64,000 nucleotides of DNA from Paracoccus sp. Z118 (GTDB lineage Bacteria > Pseudomonadota > Alphaproteobacteria > Rhodobacterales > Rhodobacteraceae). The notes beneath the pieces were generated by a model. That model was not told the DNA's origin, ran no database searches, and saw only the letters and a program-made list of their open reading frames with translations. Both the position numbers and the translations under genes were made by a program. How positions within the stretch are numbered: position 1 is the first letter of the stretch; every line of letters begins with the position of its first letter. Positions 57,139-64,000 of this stretch are shown here, one piece after another. The stretch is from the NCBI RefSeq assembly GCF_019061185.1, contig NZ_JAHQZU010000001.1, forward strand, positions 1 through 64,000. Reading direction: 5' to 3'.

Positions 57139-57609
57139 ATGAAAACCCTGATTTCCGCCGCGCTTCTGGCGCTGACCCCCATTGCCGCGCTGGCCGAGGC
57201 CCCCGGCATCACCGCCAGCGACGCCTATGCGCGTTCGGCCAACCCCCGCTCGGGCGCGGCCTTCATGACCATCGAGAACGCGAACGCGAACGATTGCGTG
57301 CTGAGCGCCGTCGCCTCGGACGTGACCGAGCGGGCCGAGTTGCACACCCATCAGGAAACCGACGGGGTGATGAAGATGACCCCCGTCGAATCCGTCACCA
57401 TCCCGGCGGGCGGCAGCCATCCGCTCGCGCGCGGGGCGGACCACATCATGCTGATGGCGCTTGAGACGCCGCTGAATGACGGCGACACCGTGAACATCAC
57501 GCTGGATCTGGGCGATTGCGGCACGCTGCCGGTGGCGGCGGTCGTGGACAACGCGCGCCAGCCTGACGCGGCGGCGGGCGGTCATGCTCACGGTCACGCC
57601 GCGCACTGA
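57139..57609 (+). CDS. PCu(A)C periplasmic copper chaperone
   Basis: A 156-residue protein with signal peptide (MKTLISAALLALTPIAALA). The PCu(A)C copper site is legible: ELHTHQETDGVMKM, then a His-Pro turn (GGSHPLARGADHIMLM), giving the HxM/MxH-type Met/His ligands. The C-terminus is His-rich (GGHAHGHAAH) and may add a low-affinity site. It delivers copper to the CuA/CuB centres of cytochrome oxidase. Coupled in orientation to the CutF-like gene. Confidence 0.9.
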   Translation: MKTLISAALLALTPIAALAEAPGITASDAYARSANPRSGAAFMTIENANANDCVLSAVASDVTERAELHTHQETDGVMKMTPVESVTIPAGGSHPLARGADHIMLMALETPLNDGDTVNITLDLGDCGTLPVAAVVDNARQPDAAAGGHAHGHAAH

Positions 57610-57666
57610 GCGAACAGGACTCAGCGGCCGGCGCGGAACGCTCCGCGCCGGCCGTGTCCTGCGTGG

Positions 57667-60102
57667 CTATTTCTGCCACCCGCGCAGGCGCAGCGCGTTC
57701 GTGACCACGAACACCGACGACAGCGCCATCGCCCCCGCCGCCAGCATCGGCGACAGCTGCGGGCCGCCGAAGGGCACCAGCGCCCCCATCGCGACCGGGA
57801 TCAGCGCGACGTTGTAGGCGAAGGCCCAGAACAGGTTCTGCCGGATGTTGCGCATCACCGCGCGGGACAGCCCGATGGCGCGCGGCACCCCGCTCGGATC
57901 GCCCGAGGACAGCACGACCTCGGCCGCCTCGATGGCGACATCGGTGCCGGTGCCGATGGCGATGCCGGTTTCTGCCGCCGCGAGGGCAGGGGCGTCGTTG
58001 ATCCCGTCGCCCACGAAGACGCTGCCCGGCCCCATCGCGCGGATCGCGTCCAGCTTGCCTTCCGGCAGGACGCCCCCGACCACATGGTCGATCCCCAGCC
58101 TGCGCCCGACCGCATCCGCCGCCGCCTGCACGTCGCCGGAGATCATCGCGGTCTGCAGGCCTTCCTCGTGCAGCGCCGCGATGGCCCCCTTGGAGCTTTC
58201 CCGCAGCGGATCGGCCATCCCCATCACCGCGACATGCCGCCCGTCCACCGCCAGATGGATCGGCGTCGCCGCCTCGGCCGCCAGAGCATCGCCCCGCGCG
58301 GCCAGCGCTGGATCGGCGGCGATGCCGGCCGCCTCCAGCGCGCCGCGATTGCCCAGCAGCACGGCGCGGCCTTCCACCGTGGCGCGAAGGCCCCGGCCGG
58401 GCAGGGCCGAGACGTCCTGCGCGGGCGGCGCGTCGATCCCCTCGGCCGCCGCCGCCGCGACAAGGGAAGCGGCCAGCGGATGTTCGGACCGCGCCTCGGC
58501 CCCGGCGGTCAGGCGCAGCGCCTCGGCCCGGTCGATCCCGTCGGTTGCCAGCGCGACCAGCGTCGGGCGGCCTTGCGTCAGCGTGCCGGTCTTGTCGAAG
58601 GCGACAGTCTTCGCCTCGGCCAGACGTTGCAGCCCGTCGCCGCGCCGGAACAGGATGCCGAGTTCTGCCCCCCGCCCGGTGCCGACCATGATCGACATCG
58701 GCACGGCAAGCCCCATCGCGCAGGGGCAGGCGATGATGAGAACCGAGATCGCCGCCACCAGCGCATGCGTCACCCGCGGTTCGGGGCCGAAGATCAGCCA
58801 CAGCGCGAAGGCCAGCACCGATAGCGCCAGCACCACCGGAACGAAGACCCGCGTCACTCTGTCCACCAGCGCCTGCACCGGCAGCTTCGCGCCCTGCGCA
58901 TCCTCGACCAGCCGCACGATCCGGGCCAGCGCCGTGTCGGCCCCCGTCGCCGTCACCCGGAAGCTGAGCGGGGCGGCGCCGTTCACCGTGCCGCCCGTCA
59001 CCGGATCGCCGGGGGATTTCGTCACCGGCACCGGCTCTCCGGTCAGCATGGATTCGTCGATGAGGCCGCTGCCTTCGGTCACGACGCCGTCCACCGGCAG
59101 CCGCTCGCCCGGCAGAACCGTCACGATGTCGCCGGGAACAAGCTGCGTGACCGGCGTGTCCACTAGCCGCCCGCTGCGGTTCACATGGGCGGTGTCGGGC
59201 GCGAGTTCGATCAGCTTGCGGATCGCATGACCTGCCTGACCCTTGGCGCGGGCTTCCAGCCAGCGGCCCAGCAGGATCAGCGTGACGATCACCGCCGCCG
59301 CCTCGAAATAGACGGCGCGGCTGTCGGGCGGCAGCAGGCCGGGGGCGAAGGTCGCGAAGGTCGAATAGAGGAACGCCGCCCCCGCGCCGAGCGCGACGAG
59401 GCTGTTCATCTCGGGCCGGCCCTGCAGCAGCGCAGGGATGCCGATGCGGAAGAACATCCGCCCCGGCCCGACGAGCACGGCGAGGGTCAGAACGAACTGG
59501 GCGATCCAGAGAAGCTGCGTGTCCACGCGCGCCAGCAGCCAGTGATGGAAGCCGGGGATCAGGTGGCCGCCCATCTCGACGACGAAGATGGGCAGGGTCA
59601 GCGCGGCGGCGATCCAGAAGTTGCGGCGCAGGCGGTCCGCCTCGGCCCCGTGGCGGTCGGCGGCGGATTGCGGGCTGGCGGTGCGGTCCTCGACGGGCGT
59701 GACCGGATAGCCGGCCTTGTCGCCGGCGGCCGTGAAATCGGCGGCGGGCACACCGGGCACATGGCTGACCGTGGCGGTCTGGGTCGCAAGGTTCACCTGC
59801 GCCGAGACGACGCCCGGCACCTGCGCCAGCGCCCGCTCCATCCGCCCGACGCAGGATGCGCAGCTCATCCCATCGATGCTCAGGCGGGTGGTGGCCATCT
59901 CGGCTTGATAGCCCGCCTCGGACACCGCCTCGACGGCTTTGGGCAGGGCGGCGGGGTCGGTCAGCTCCAGCGTGGCGCGCTGGGTGGCAAGGTTGACGGC
60001 GGCGCGGCCCACGCCCGGAACCGCCGAAAGGGCGCGTTCGGCGCGGCCGACGCAGGAGGCGCAGCTCAGCCCGTCAAGCTGCAGTTCGATCTGTTGTGCC
60101 AT
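57667..60102 (-). CDS. copA: Cu+-exporting P-type ATPase
   Basis: An 811-residue P1B-ATPase from the ATG at 60102. Two heavy-metal-binding domains each carry Cxx[16 protein letters not shown] (near residue 11) and [15 protein letters not shown] (near residue 77). Then come the membrane CPC motif ([13 protein letters not shown], about residue 458), the phosphorylation site [10 protein letters not shown], the EHPLAAS HP motif and [11 protein letters not shown]. It pumps Cu+ out of the cytoplasm. It is convergent with the PCu(A)C gene. The open frame extends past the start to 60192 without family residues. Confidence 0.95.
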   Translation of the reverse strand: MAQQIELQLDGLSCASCVGRAERALSAVPGVGRAAVNLATQRATLELTDPAALPKAVEAVSEAGYQAEMATTRLSIDGMSCASCVGRMERALAQVPGVVSAQVNLATQTATVSHVPGVPAADFTAAGDKAGYPVTPVEDRTASPQSAADRHGAEADRLRRNFWIAAALTLPIFVVEMGGHLIPGFHHWLLARVDTQLLWIAQFVLTLAVLVGPGRMFFRIGIPALLQGRPEMNSLVALGAGAAFLYSTFATFAPGLLPPDSRAVYFEAAAVIVTLILLGRWLEARAKGQAGHAIRKLIELAPDTAHVNRSGRLVDTPVTQLVPGDIVTVLPGERLPVDGVVTEGSGLIDESMLTGEPVPVTKSPGDPVTGGTVNGAAPLSFRVTATGADTALARIVRLVEDAQGAKLPVQALVDRVTRVFVPVVLALSVLAFALWLIFGPEPRVTHALVAAISVLIIACPCAMGLAVPMSIMVGTGRGAELGILFRRGDGLQRLAEAKTVAFDKTGTLTQGRPTLVALATDGIDRAEALRLTAGAEARSEHPLAASLVAAAAAEGIDAPPAQDVSALPGRGLRATVEGRAVLLGNRGALEAAGIAADPALAARGDALAAEAATPIHLAVDGRHVAVMGMADPLRESSKGAIAALHEEGLQTAMISGDVQAAADAVGRRLGIDHVVGGVLPEGKLDAIRAMGPGSVFVGDGINDAPALAAAETGIAIGTGTDVAIEAAEVVLSSGDPSGVPRAIGLSRAVMRNIRQNLFWAFAYNVALIPVAMGALVPFGGPQLSPMLAAGAMALSSVFVVTNALRLRGWQK

Positions 60103-60367
60103 GGTATCCTCTTTGGCTGGAACATGCGTTCGGGGCAAAGAGGATGCGCGGCGGCGCCTGCGGGCGGCCGGGCGGGCGGGCCGCTGCCTCATGCGGGCGC
60201 GGCGGGGCGAGATGCACCGGCGGGTGGACGGGCGCGGTGCGGGCGGTCAGCCGCCGGCCCCGCTGGAAGCAGCGACAGGCCCGGTCGCCCCGGCCGTTGC
60301 AGTCATGCGCGGCGCGGACGGCGGCCCGGCGGGGCGGGACAGGCGACAGGCTTTTGCAGCAGGACAT
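60074..60367 (-). CDS. Possible Cys-rich upstream ORF of copA
   Basis: The ATG at 60367 is preceded by a strong Shine-Dalgarno sequence (GGAAGGAG, then CCGCC). The frame begins [10 protein letters not shown], has further cysteines ([13 protein letters not shown]) and ends at 60074, 29 bases inside copA in another frame. The remainder is rich in Pro/Arg/Ala, as expected for a non-coding frame, so the real product may be shorter: a frame one base away contains a small ORF (ATG at 60306, TGA at 60247). A hairpin GTGCCC-TGC-GGGCAC (60393-60407) is upstream of it. Confidence 0.35.
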   Translation of the reverse strand: MSCCKSLSPVPPRRAAVRAAHDCNGRGDRACRCFQRGRRLTARTAPVHPPVHLAPPRPHEAAARPPGRPQAPPRILFAPNACSSQRGYHGTTDRTAA

Positions 60368-60511
60368 GGCGGCTCCTTCCAGTGGAGGATATGTGCCCTG
60401 CGGGCACCTCGTGCAAGCGGACCGCCGCCGGGTCACGCCGCTTTGAGTTGATCGGGGCGGGCCGAGCCGGTAATCGCAGGTAAAACGACACGCAATATCA
60501 AAGGGACGGAC
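60103..60511. other. copA upstream region
   Basis: About 410 bases between the divergent copA and YkuD genes. It contains the possible upstream ORF of copA on the minus strand, the hairpin at 60393-60407 and AAGGGACGG, the YkuD ribosome-binding site. I see no clear CueR-type palindrome; TCCTTCCAGTGGAGGA (60374-60389) is only weakly symmetric and includes the upstream ORF's ribosome-binding site. Confidence 0.5.
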
Positions 60512-61066
60512 ATGAACCGCCGCAAGCTCCTGACGCTCGGACTGGGCCTGCCCCTTGCCGTCATCGCCGCGCCCCGCCTCGGCATCGCCCAGGCCGCCGA
60601 TCCCTATGCGCCGGTCGAGGTGCCGATCCGCGAAGGTTTCGAGGTCGGCTCGATCGTGGTCGTGTCCAAGGACTACTTCCTCTATCACGTCATCGCGCCG
60701 GGCCGGGCGATCCGCTACGGCGTCGCCGTCGGCACCGCCGAGCTGGTCTGGCGCGGCCGCGCGCTGGTCGGGCGCAAGGTCGAATGGCCGAGCTGGACGC
60801 CGACGGCGGCGATGATCGAGCGCAGCCCCGAACACTACGCCAGATACAAGGACGGGATGCCGGGCGGCCCGCAGAACCCGTTGGGCGCCCGCGCGCTGTA
60901 TCTGCACACCGAAAGCGGCCACGACACTGCCATCCGCATCCACGGGACGACCGATCCGGGCTCCATCGGGCGCTCGGTCTCGAACGGCTGCATCCGCATG
61001 CGGAACGAGGCGGTGATGGACCTGTTCGACCGGGTGCCGATCGGCACGCCCGTTTACGTTTACTGA
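60512..61066 (+). CDS. L,D-transpeptidase (YkuD family)
   Basis: A 184-residue exported protein: a signal with a twin-Arg-like start (MNRRKLLTLGLGLPLAVIAA), then the YkuD domain with IRIHGTTDPGSIGRSVSNGC and IRM, the HxxT...SxGCIRM catalytic signature with the nucleophile Cys. It forms 3-3 peptidoglycan cross-links or anchors proteins to peptidoglycan. Size is at the small, single-domain end of the family. Confidence 0.92.
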   Translation: MNRRKLLTLGLGLPLAVIAAPRLGIAQAADPYAPVEVPIREGFEVGSIVVVSKDYFLYHVIAPGRAIRYGVAVGTAELVWRGRALVGRKVEWPSWTPTAAMIERSPEHYARYKDGMPGGPQNPLGARALYLHTESGHDTAIRIHGTTDPGSIGRSVSNGCIRMRNEAVMDLFDRVPIGTPVYVY

Positions 61067-61087
61067 GCCCGCGCCGGGATCGACGGA

Positions 61088-62296
61088 TTGCCGGAGCCCC
61101 GCAGGCTGACGCTGACCTCGTTGACGGACCCTGCGCTTGCGGGGTTCGACGAGGTGATCGACGTGCGCTCGCCGTCGGAATACGCAACCGATCACATGCC
61201 GGGGGCGATCAACCTGCCGGTGCTGGACGACGCGCAGCGGGCCGATGTCGGCACCATCTACAAGCAGCAATCGGCCTTCGACGCCCGCAAGATCGGCGGC
61301 GCGCTGGTCGCGGCGAACGCCGCGCGGCATATCGCCGGGCCGCTGGCGGATCGTGGCGGCGGTTGGCAACCGCTGCTGTATTGCTGGCGCGGCGGGCAGC
61401 GCTCGGGTTCGTTCGCGACGATCCTGGGCCAGATCGGCTGGCGGGTGGCGGTCGTGGACGGCGGCTGGAAGACCTGGCGGCGGCTGGTGCTGGAGCAGGT
61501 CGAGCAGCGCGGCCCGGCGTCGAAGCTGCTGGTGCTGGACGGCAATACCGGCTCGGCCAAGACGCGGATATTGGGGCTGCTGGCGCGGCGCGGGGCGCAG
61601 GTGATCGACCTCGAGGGGCTCGCCAACCACCGCGGCAGCCTGTTCGGCGCGATGGCAGGCGGGCAGCCGCCCCAGAAGCTGTTCGAAAGCCGGCTGGCGA
61701 TGGAACTGGCGCGGCTGGACCCGGCGCGGCCGGTGGTGGTCGAGGCGGAAAGCTCGCGCATCGGCGAGGTGATCCTGCCCCGCGCGATGTGGCACGCGCT
61801 CTGCGCGGCGCCGCGCCTGCGGCTGTCGGTGCCGGCCCGCGCGCGCGCCGAGTTTACGGTGCAGGCCTATGCGGACCTGCTGACGGATGCCGGACGGATC
61901 GAGGAAGCGGTCGCCCGCCTCGCCCATCTGCACCCCGCCAGCCGCATCGAGGAATGGCGCGGCCTCGCCCGCGCAGGGCGCTGGGCCGATCTGGCCGAAG
62001 GTCTGATGCAGGCCCATTACGACCCGCGCTACCTGAGCCACCGCGCGCGCTATGCCGAAGCCGAGATCGGCGTGATCGAACTGGATGCCCTGGAGGGCCC
62101 CGCGCCGGAGCGGGCCGCAGCGGAGATCGAGGCGGTGCTGCGGAGCGAAGCTTTCACTGGGTTCGCGGGCCGGATCGGGCAGGCGGCAGACGCGCGTTCG
62201 GCCTTGACCCCACCGGAAGCGGTCCTCGAAACCGGCCTCACCGATGCCGGAACCTGCACCGAAGCGGCTCGTGCGGCGAGCCGCAAGGCGACGTAG
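61088..62296 (+). CDS. selU: tRNA 2-selenouridine synthase
   Basis: A 402-residue protein: N-terminal rhodanese domain (FDEVIDVRSPSEYATDHMPG, with the active-site Cys in LLYCWRGGQRSGSFA) joined to a P-loop domain (LLVLDGNTGSAKTRILGLLA), the defining MnmH/SelU architecture. It exchanges sulfur for selenium at U34 of several tRNAs through a geranylated intermediate, using selenophosphate. The start is a TTG at 61088, without a better option upstream. SelD is not in the window. Confidence 0.88.
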   Translation: MPEPRRLTLTSLTDPALAGFDEVIDVRSPSEYATDHMPGAINLPVLDDAQRADVGTIYKQQSAFDARKIGGALVAANAARHIAGPLADRGGGWQPLLYCWRGGQRSGSFATILGQIGWRVAVVDGGWKTWRRLVLEQVEQRGPASKLLVLDGNTGSAKTRILGLLARRGAQVIDLEGLANHRGSLFGAMAGGQPPQKLFESRLAMELARLDPARPVVVEAESSRIGEVILPRAMWHALCAAPRLRLSVPARARAEFTVQAYADLLTDAGRIEEAVARLAHLHPASRIEEWRGLARAGRWADLAEGLMQAHYDPRYLSHRARYAEAEIGVIELDALEGPAPERAAAEIEAVLRSEAFTGFAGRIGQAADARSALTPPEAVLETGLTDAGTCTEAARAASRKAT

Positions 62297-62332
62297 GCCG
62301 CCGCTGCTGCGAAGCTGCCCGATCGGCCGGGG

Positions 62333-63088
62333 TCAGGGTTCGGTCGGAGCGCTGCCCAGTATATCGTCCACCCATGCCGGAACCGTCATCGTCGCCGGTC
62401 CGGCGAGGTGCCGGTCGAACAGCGGCGAGCTGCGGCGCGGATCGAGGTTGATCTCGACGCATTCGGCGCCGTGGTCATGGGCGATCTCGACGAAACCGGC
62501 GGCCGGGTAAACCTCGCCCGAGGTGCCGATCGCCGCGAAGATGCTGGCCGCCTGCAACGCGTGAAGGATCTCGTCCATCTGCTGCGGCATCTCGCCGAAC
62601 CAGACGATATCGGGGCGAAGGCTCGCCTGTCCGCAGGACGGGCAGGGATCGTCGGTCGTCAGGTCGCCATCGACCTGAAAGCGATGGCCGCAGTTTGCGC
62701 AGACGCCGCGGTTCAGCGCCCCGTGCATGTGGACGACGCCACGCGCGCCCGCACGGTCAAGCAGGTCGTCCACGTTCTGCGTCACCAGCATCACGTCGTC
62801 CCGCAGGGACAGCCGCGCCAGCGCCCGGTGCGCCTCGTTGGGCTGCGCTTTCCGGGCCTGCCGCCGGCGGTCGTTGTAGAAGCGCTGGACAAGATCGGGG
62901 TTGCGGCGGAACGCCTGCGGAGTCGCCACATCCTCGATCGCGTGCTGTTCCCAAAGCCCGCCACTGTCGCGAAACGTTGCCAGGCCGCTTTCGGCCGACA
63001 GCCCGGCCCCGGTCAGGACCACGATCCGGGTGGCGGTGCGGGGTGCGTCGGCCCGGCTCACGTCGGCATGCCTCCTCAACGCCCGCAA
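62333..63088 (-). CDS. cobB: NAD-dependent protein deacylase (sirtuin)
   Basis: A 251-residue class U/III sirtuin: VVLTGAGLSAESGLATFRDS (NAD loop), VTQNVDDLLDRAG, HMHGAL with the catalytic His, a zinc ribbon CANCG with CPSCG, and IAAIGTSGEVYPAA (FAAIGTSGEVYPAA as seen). It removes acyl groups (acetyl or succinyl) from lysines with NAD. The N-terminal ten residues are extra. It overlaps the following small gene by 13 bases. Confidence 0.93.
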   Translation of the reverse strand: MRALRRHADVSRADAPRTATRIVVLTGAGLSAESGLATFRDSGGLWEQHAIEDVATPQAFRRNPDLVQRFYNDRRRQARKAQPNEAHRALARLSLRDDVMLVTQNVDDLLDRAGARGVVHMHGALNRGVCANCGHRFQVDGDLTTDDPCPSCGQASLRPDIVWFGEMPQQMDEILHALQAASIFAAIGTSGEVYPAAGFVEIAHDHGAECVEINLDPRRSSPLFDRHLAGPATMTVPAWVDDILGSAPTEP

Positions 63089-63375
63089 TAGGCTTGGGCT
63101 GTCGAGGCGAAGTTCTTGTAGCGGGCCCAGAATGCGTTGTCGGCATTGCTCTTGGACATCCGCACGTCCTGCGCTTTCTGCGCGTCGCGGAAGAAGCTCG
63201 CCGCGCGCCGCTGGTCGGCCCGCGACAGCGTCAGGTCGGCCGCCTGCTGGATGCAGCCGCAGAGCCGCGCGGAACTGCGGCGGTCGGACCCCTTGCAGGC
63301 TGAATCGAGCGGACCGGCGACGGCGAAGGGCGCGGTCAGCACGACCGCCGCGATGATGACTGCGGGTTTCAGCAT
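63076..63375 (-). CDS. Small secreted protein of unknown function (Rhodobacteraceae type)
   Basis: A 99-residue protein with a signal peptide (MLKPAVIIAAVVLTAPFAVA) and four cysteines in the mature part (DSACKGS, RLCGCIQQA, QAYCGR), with a helical middle rich in Arg and Ala (RRAASFFRDAQKAQDVRM). Such proteins occur across Rhodobacteraceae and have been loosely labelled arginine transporter, which the sequence does not support. Probable periplasmic, disulfide-bonded. Precedes the sirtuin with overlap, so co-transcribed. Confidence 0.72.
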   Translation of the reverse strand: MLKPAVIIAAVVLTAPFAVAGPLDSACKGSDRRSSARLCGCIQQAADLTLSRADQRRAASFFRDAQKAQDVRMSKSNADNAFWARYKNFASTAQAYCGR

Positions 63376-63691
63376 GATCTTTCGTCTCCTCGTGAAGCCA
63401 CCGTTTGGCCGGCGGTCGGTTCTGAGTCCGCGACGGACGGGGGAATCTGAGTCCGCGCGTGACCTCCGAAAACTACCAGAAAATGCCGGTTGTCACAACG
63501 ATGGCAACCCCTCGGGTTGAGGGTGCCACGCTCCGCCCATCCGTCTGGTGGTGCTGCGGCGTTGTCGTTTGCGCCAAAGCGCACATCGAAGCGGTCTGCA
63601 TCCCGATGCAGGCGACCCGAGCTGGAGCGCTGTCCCGGCCGAGAAGGTTTCTGCAAACGGCGCCGTTTCGCCCGGACTGCCCTCTTCCGCG
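63376..63691. other. Intergenic stretch, no gene seen
   Basis: About 315 bases. It contains the upstream region of the small secreted protein gene (minus strand, GAGACGAAAGATC before its ATG) and a few short direct or inverted repeats (CAACCCCTCGGGTTGAGGG near 63507). No ORF here resembles a family known to me. Confidence 0.5.
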
Positions 63692-64000
63692 TCAACCCAC
63701 GCTTCGACGCAATAGCATCAGCGCGTTGGAATAGCCCGTCTGCGCGCCGGTGCTTGCCTGCGACCGGATCAGGAAGCGCTGGATCAGCTTCTCCATGTTG
63801 GCCGGATCGGCGAGCGCCTTCGCTTCCGTCGTGCCGAACAGCTTTCCGGCGGCTGCGCTGAATTCCTCCAGTTGGCGGTCGAGGGGCAGCTTGCCGTAGG
63901 CGGTGCCGAACCCGAAAGCGCCGGCCACGACCTTGCGCAGAGGTGTCGATCCGAGGATCTGATACCATTTGGTCTTGTCGGTAGATGGTGCCCCGGCAAT
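63692..64000 (-). CDS. DUF1217 protein (flagellar-associated), 3' part only
   Basis: A minus-strand frame open from the right window edge to the TAG/TGA stop near 63692. It carries the DUF1217 blocks TKWYQILGSTPLRKVV, FGFGTAYGKLPLDRQLEEF, KALADPANMEKLIQRFLIR and a short Ser/Gly-containing C-terminus. In Rhodobacterales this family is found in flagellar gene sets, often beside flgF. The N-terminal part lies outside the window. There is no internal start that fits, so the start must be further right. Confidence 0.8.
   Translation of the reverse strand: MAGAPSTDKTKWYQILGSTPLRKVVAGAFGFGTAYGKLPLDRQLEEFSAAAGKLFGTTEAKALADPANMEKLIQRFLIRSQASTGAQTGYSNALMLLRRSVG

Noticed and set aside
53698-57606. A 1302-codon open frame on the minus strand
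   Set aside because: Only its last 119 codons form a protein (thioredoxin-like). The rest is antisense to meaB, ada, rpmB and the copper genes, a usual artefact of GC-rich third positions.
60374-60389. CueR-type operator upstream of copA
   Set aside because: TCCTTCCAGTGGAGGA shows partial symmetry, but spacing and arms do not match the CueR consensus, and it contains the ribosome-binding site of the upstream ORF.
60410-62041. Long minus-strand open frame leading into the copA upstream ORF
   Set aside because: Antisense to the YkuD and selU genes. Only the section with its own ATG and ribosome-binding site (60367 on) was kept as a candidate.

Overview
The window reads as chromosome of a GC-rich alphaproteobacterium of the Rhodobacteraceae/Paracoccaceae type (Paracoccus-like). 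The pointers are a circularly permuted two-piece tmRNA with the tag ANDNRAPVALAA, a ChpT-type histidine phosphotransferase, a 5-aminolevulinate synthase (C4 heme pathway), a CarD-family regulator, an olsBA ornithine-lipid pair and the gene orders around leuB/leuD/leuC and gpmI-envC-ctpA-rppH. Strain or species cannot be fixed from the sequence alone.

Left part (1-9.6 kb) is accessory. It opens with decayed IS110 and IS21 transposase fragments. A GntR/FCD regulator follows, divergent from a catabolic cluster for a cyclic amide or pyrimidine-like nitrogen compound: a flavin-reductase-like protein, an Asp/Glu/hydantoin racemase stump, an amidohydrolase that has lost its C-terminus, a cytosine-deaminase-like hydrolase, two dipeptide-type ABC permeases and their binding protein. 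The racemase and the amidohydrolase converge on one point near 2.79 kb where both are cut. The ATPase subunits of the transporter are absent, so the simplest reading is an internal deletion. Near-identical palindromic sites lie beside the regulator and upstream of the binding-protein gene. The block ends at the 3' end of a tRNA-Pro(CGG), a typical island border.

From 9.6 kb on the content is mostly core chromosome. 9.7-16.2 kb: DMT exporter, leuB, leuD and leuC of leucine synthesis, interrupted by small secreted and membrane proteins. 16.3-22.5 kb: MscS channel, rsfS-rlmH (ribosome), LOG protein, dapD, a stress membrane protein, a MltB-type transglycosylase. 22.6-29 kb: YbaK, DUF421 and the translationally coupled chain gpmI-envC-ctpA-rppH. 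29-34.5 kb: YmdB-like phosphoesterase, SLC13 permease, olsBA, DUF3553, ChpT. 34.9-37 kb: proA, tmRNA, a PepSY protein. 37-43.5 kb: thioesterase, two orphan solute-binding proteins, carD, an M20 peptidase, hemA. 43.6-51.5 kb: RodZ-like protein, ispG, rarD, sodB, a YfgM-like protein, a BamB-like lipoprotein and der. 51.5-56.7 kb: membrane protein, serS, periplasmic thioredoxin, meaB, ada, rpmB.

56.7-60.5 kb is a copper-handling block: a CutF/DUF2946-like secreted protein, a PCu(A)C chaperone, convergent with the Cu+ ATPase copA, which is preceded by a possible Cys-rich upstream ORF. The right end holds a YkuD transpeptidase, tRNA 2-selenouridine synthase, a sirtuin, a small secreted protein and the cut-off end of a DUF1217 (flagellar-associated) gene.

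No CRISPR array, rRNA operon, prophage or complete insertion sequence was seen. The most noteworthy signals are the deletion scar with shared operators, the candidate upstream ORF of copA, the promoter plus leaderless mini-ORF ahead of leuC, the terminator-bearing leader of carD and the CTG start of rsfS.
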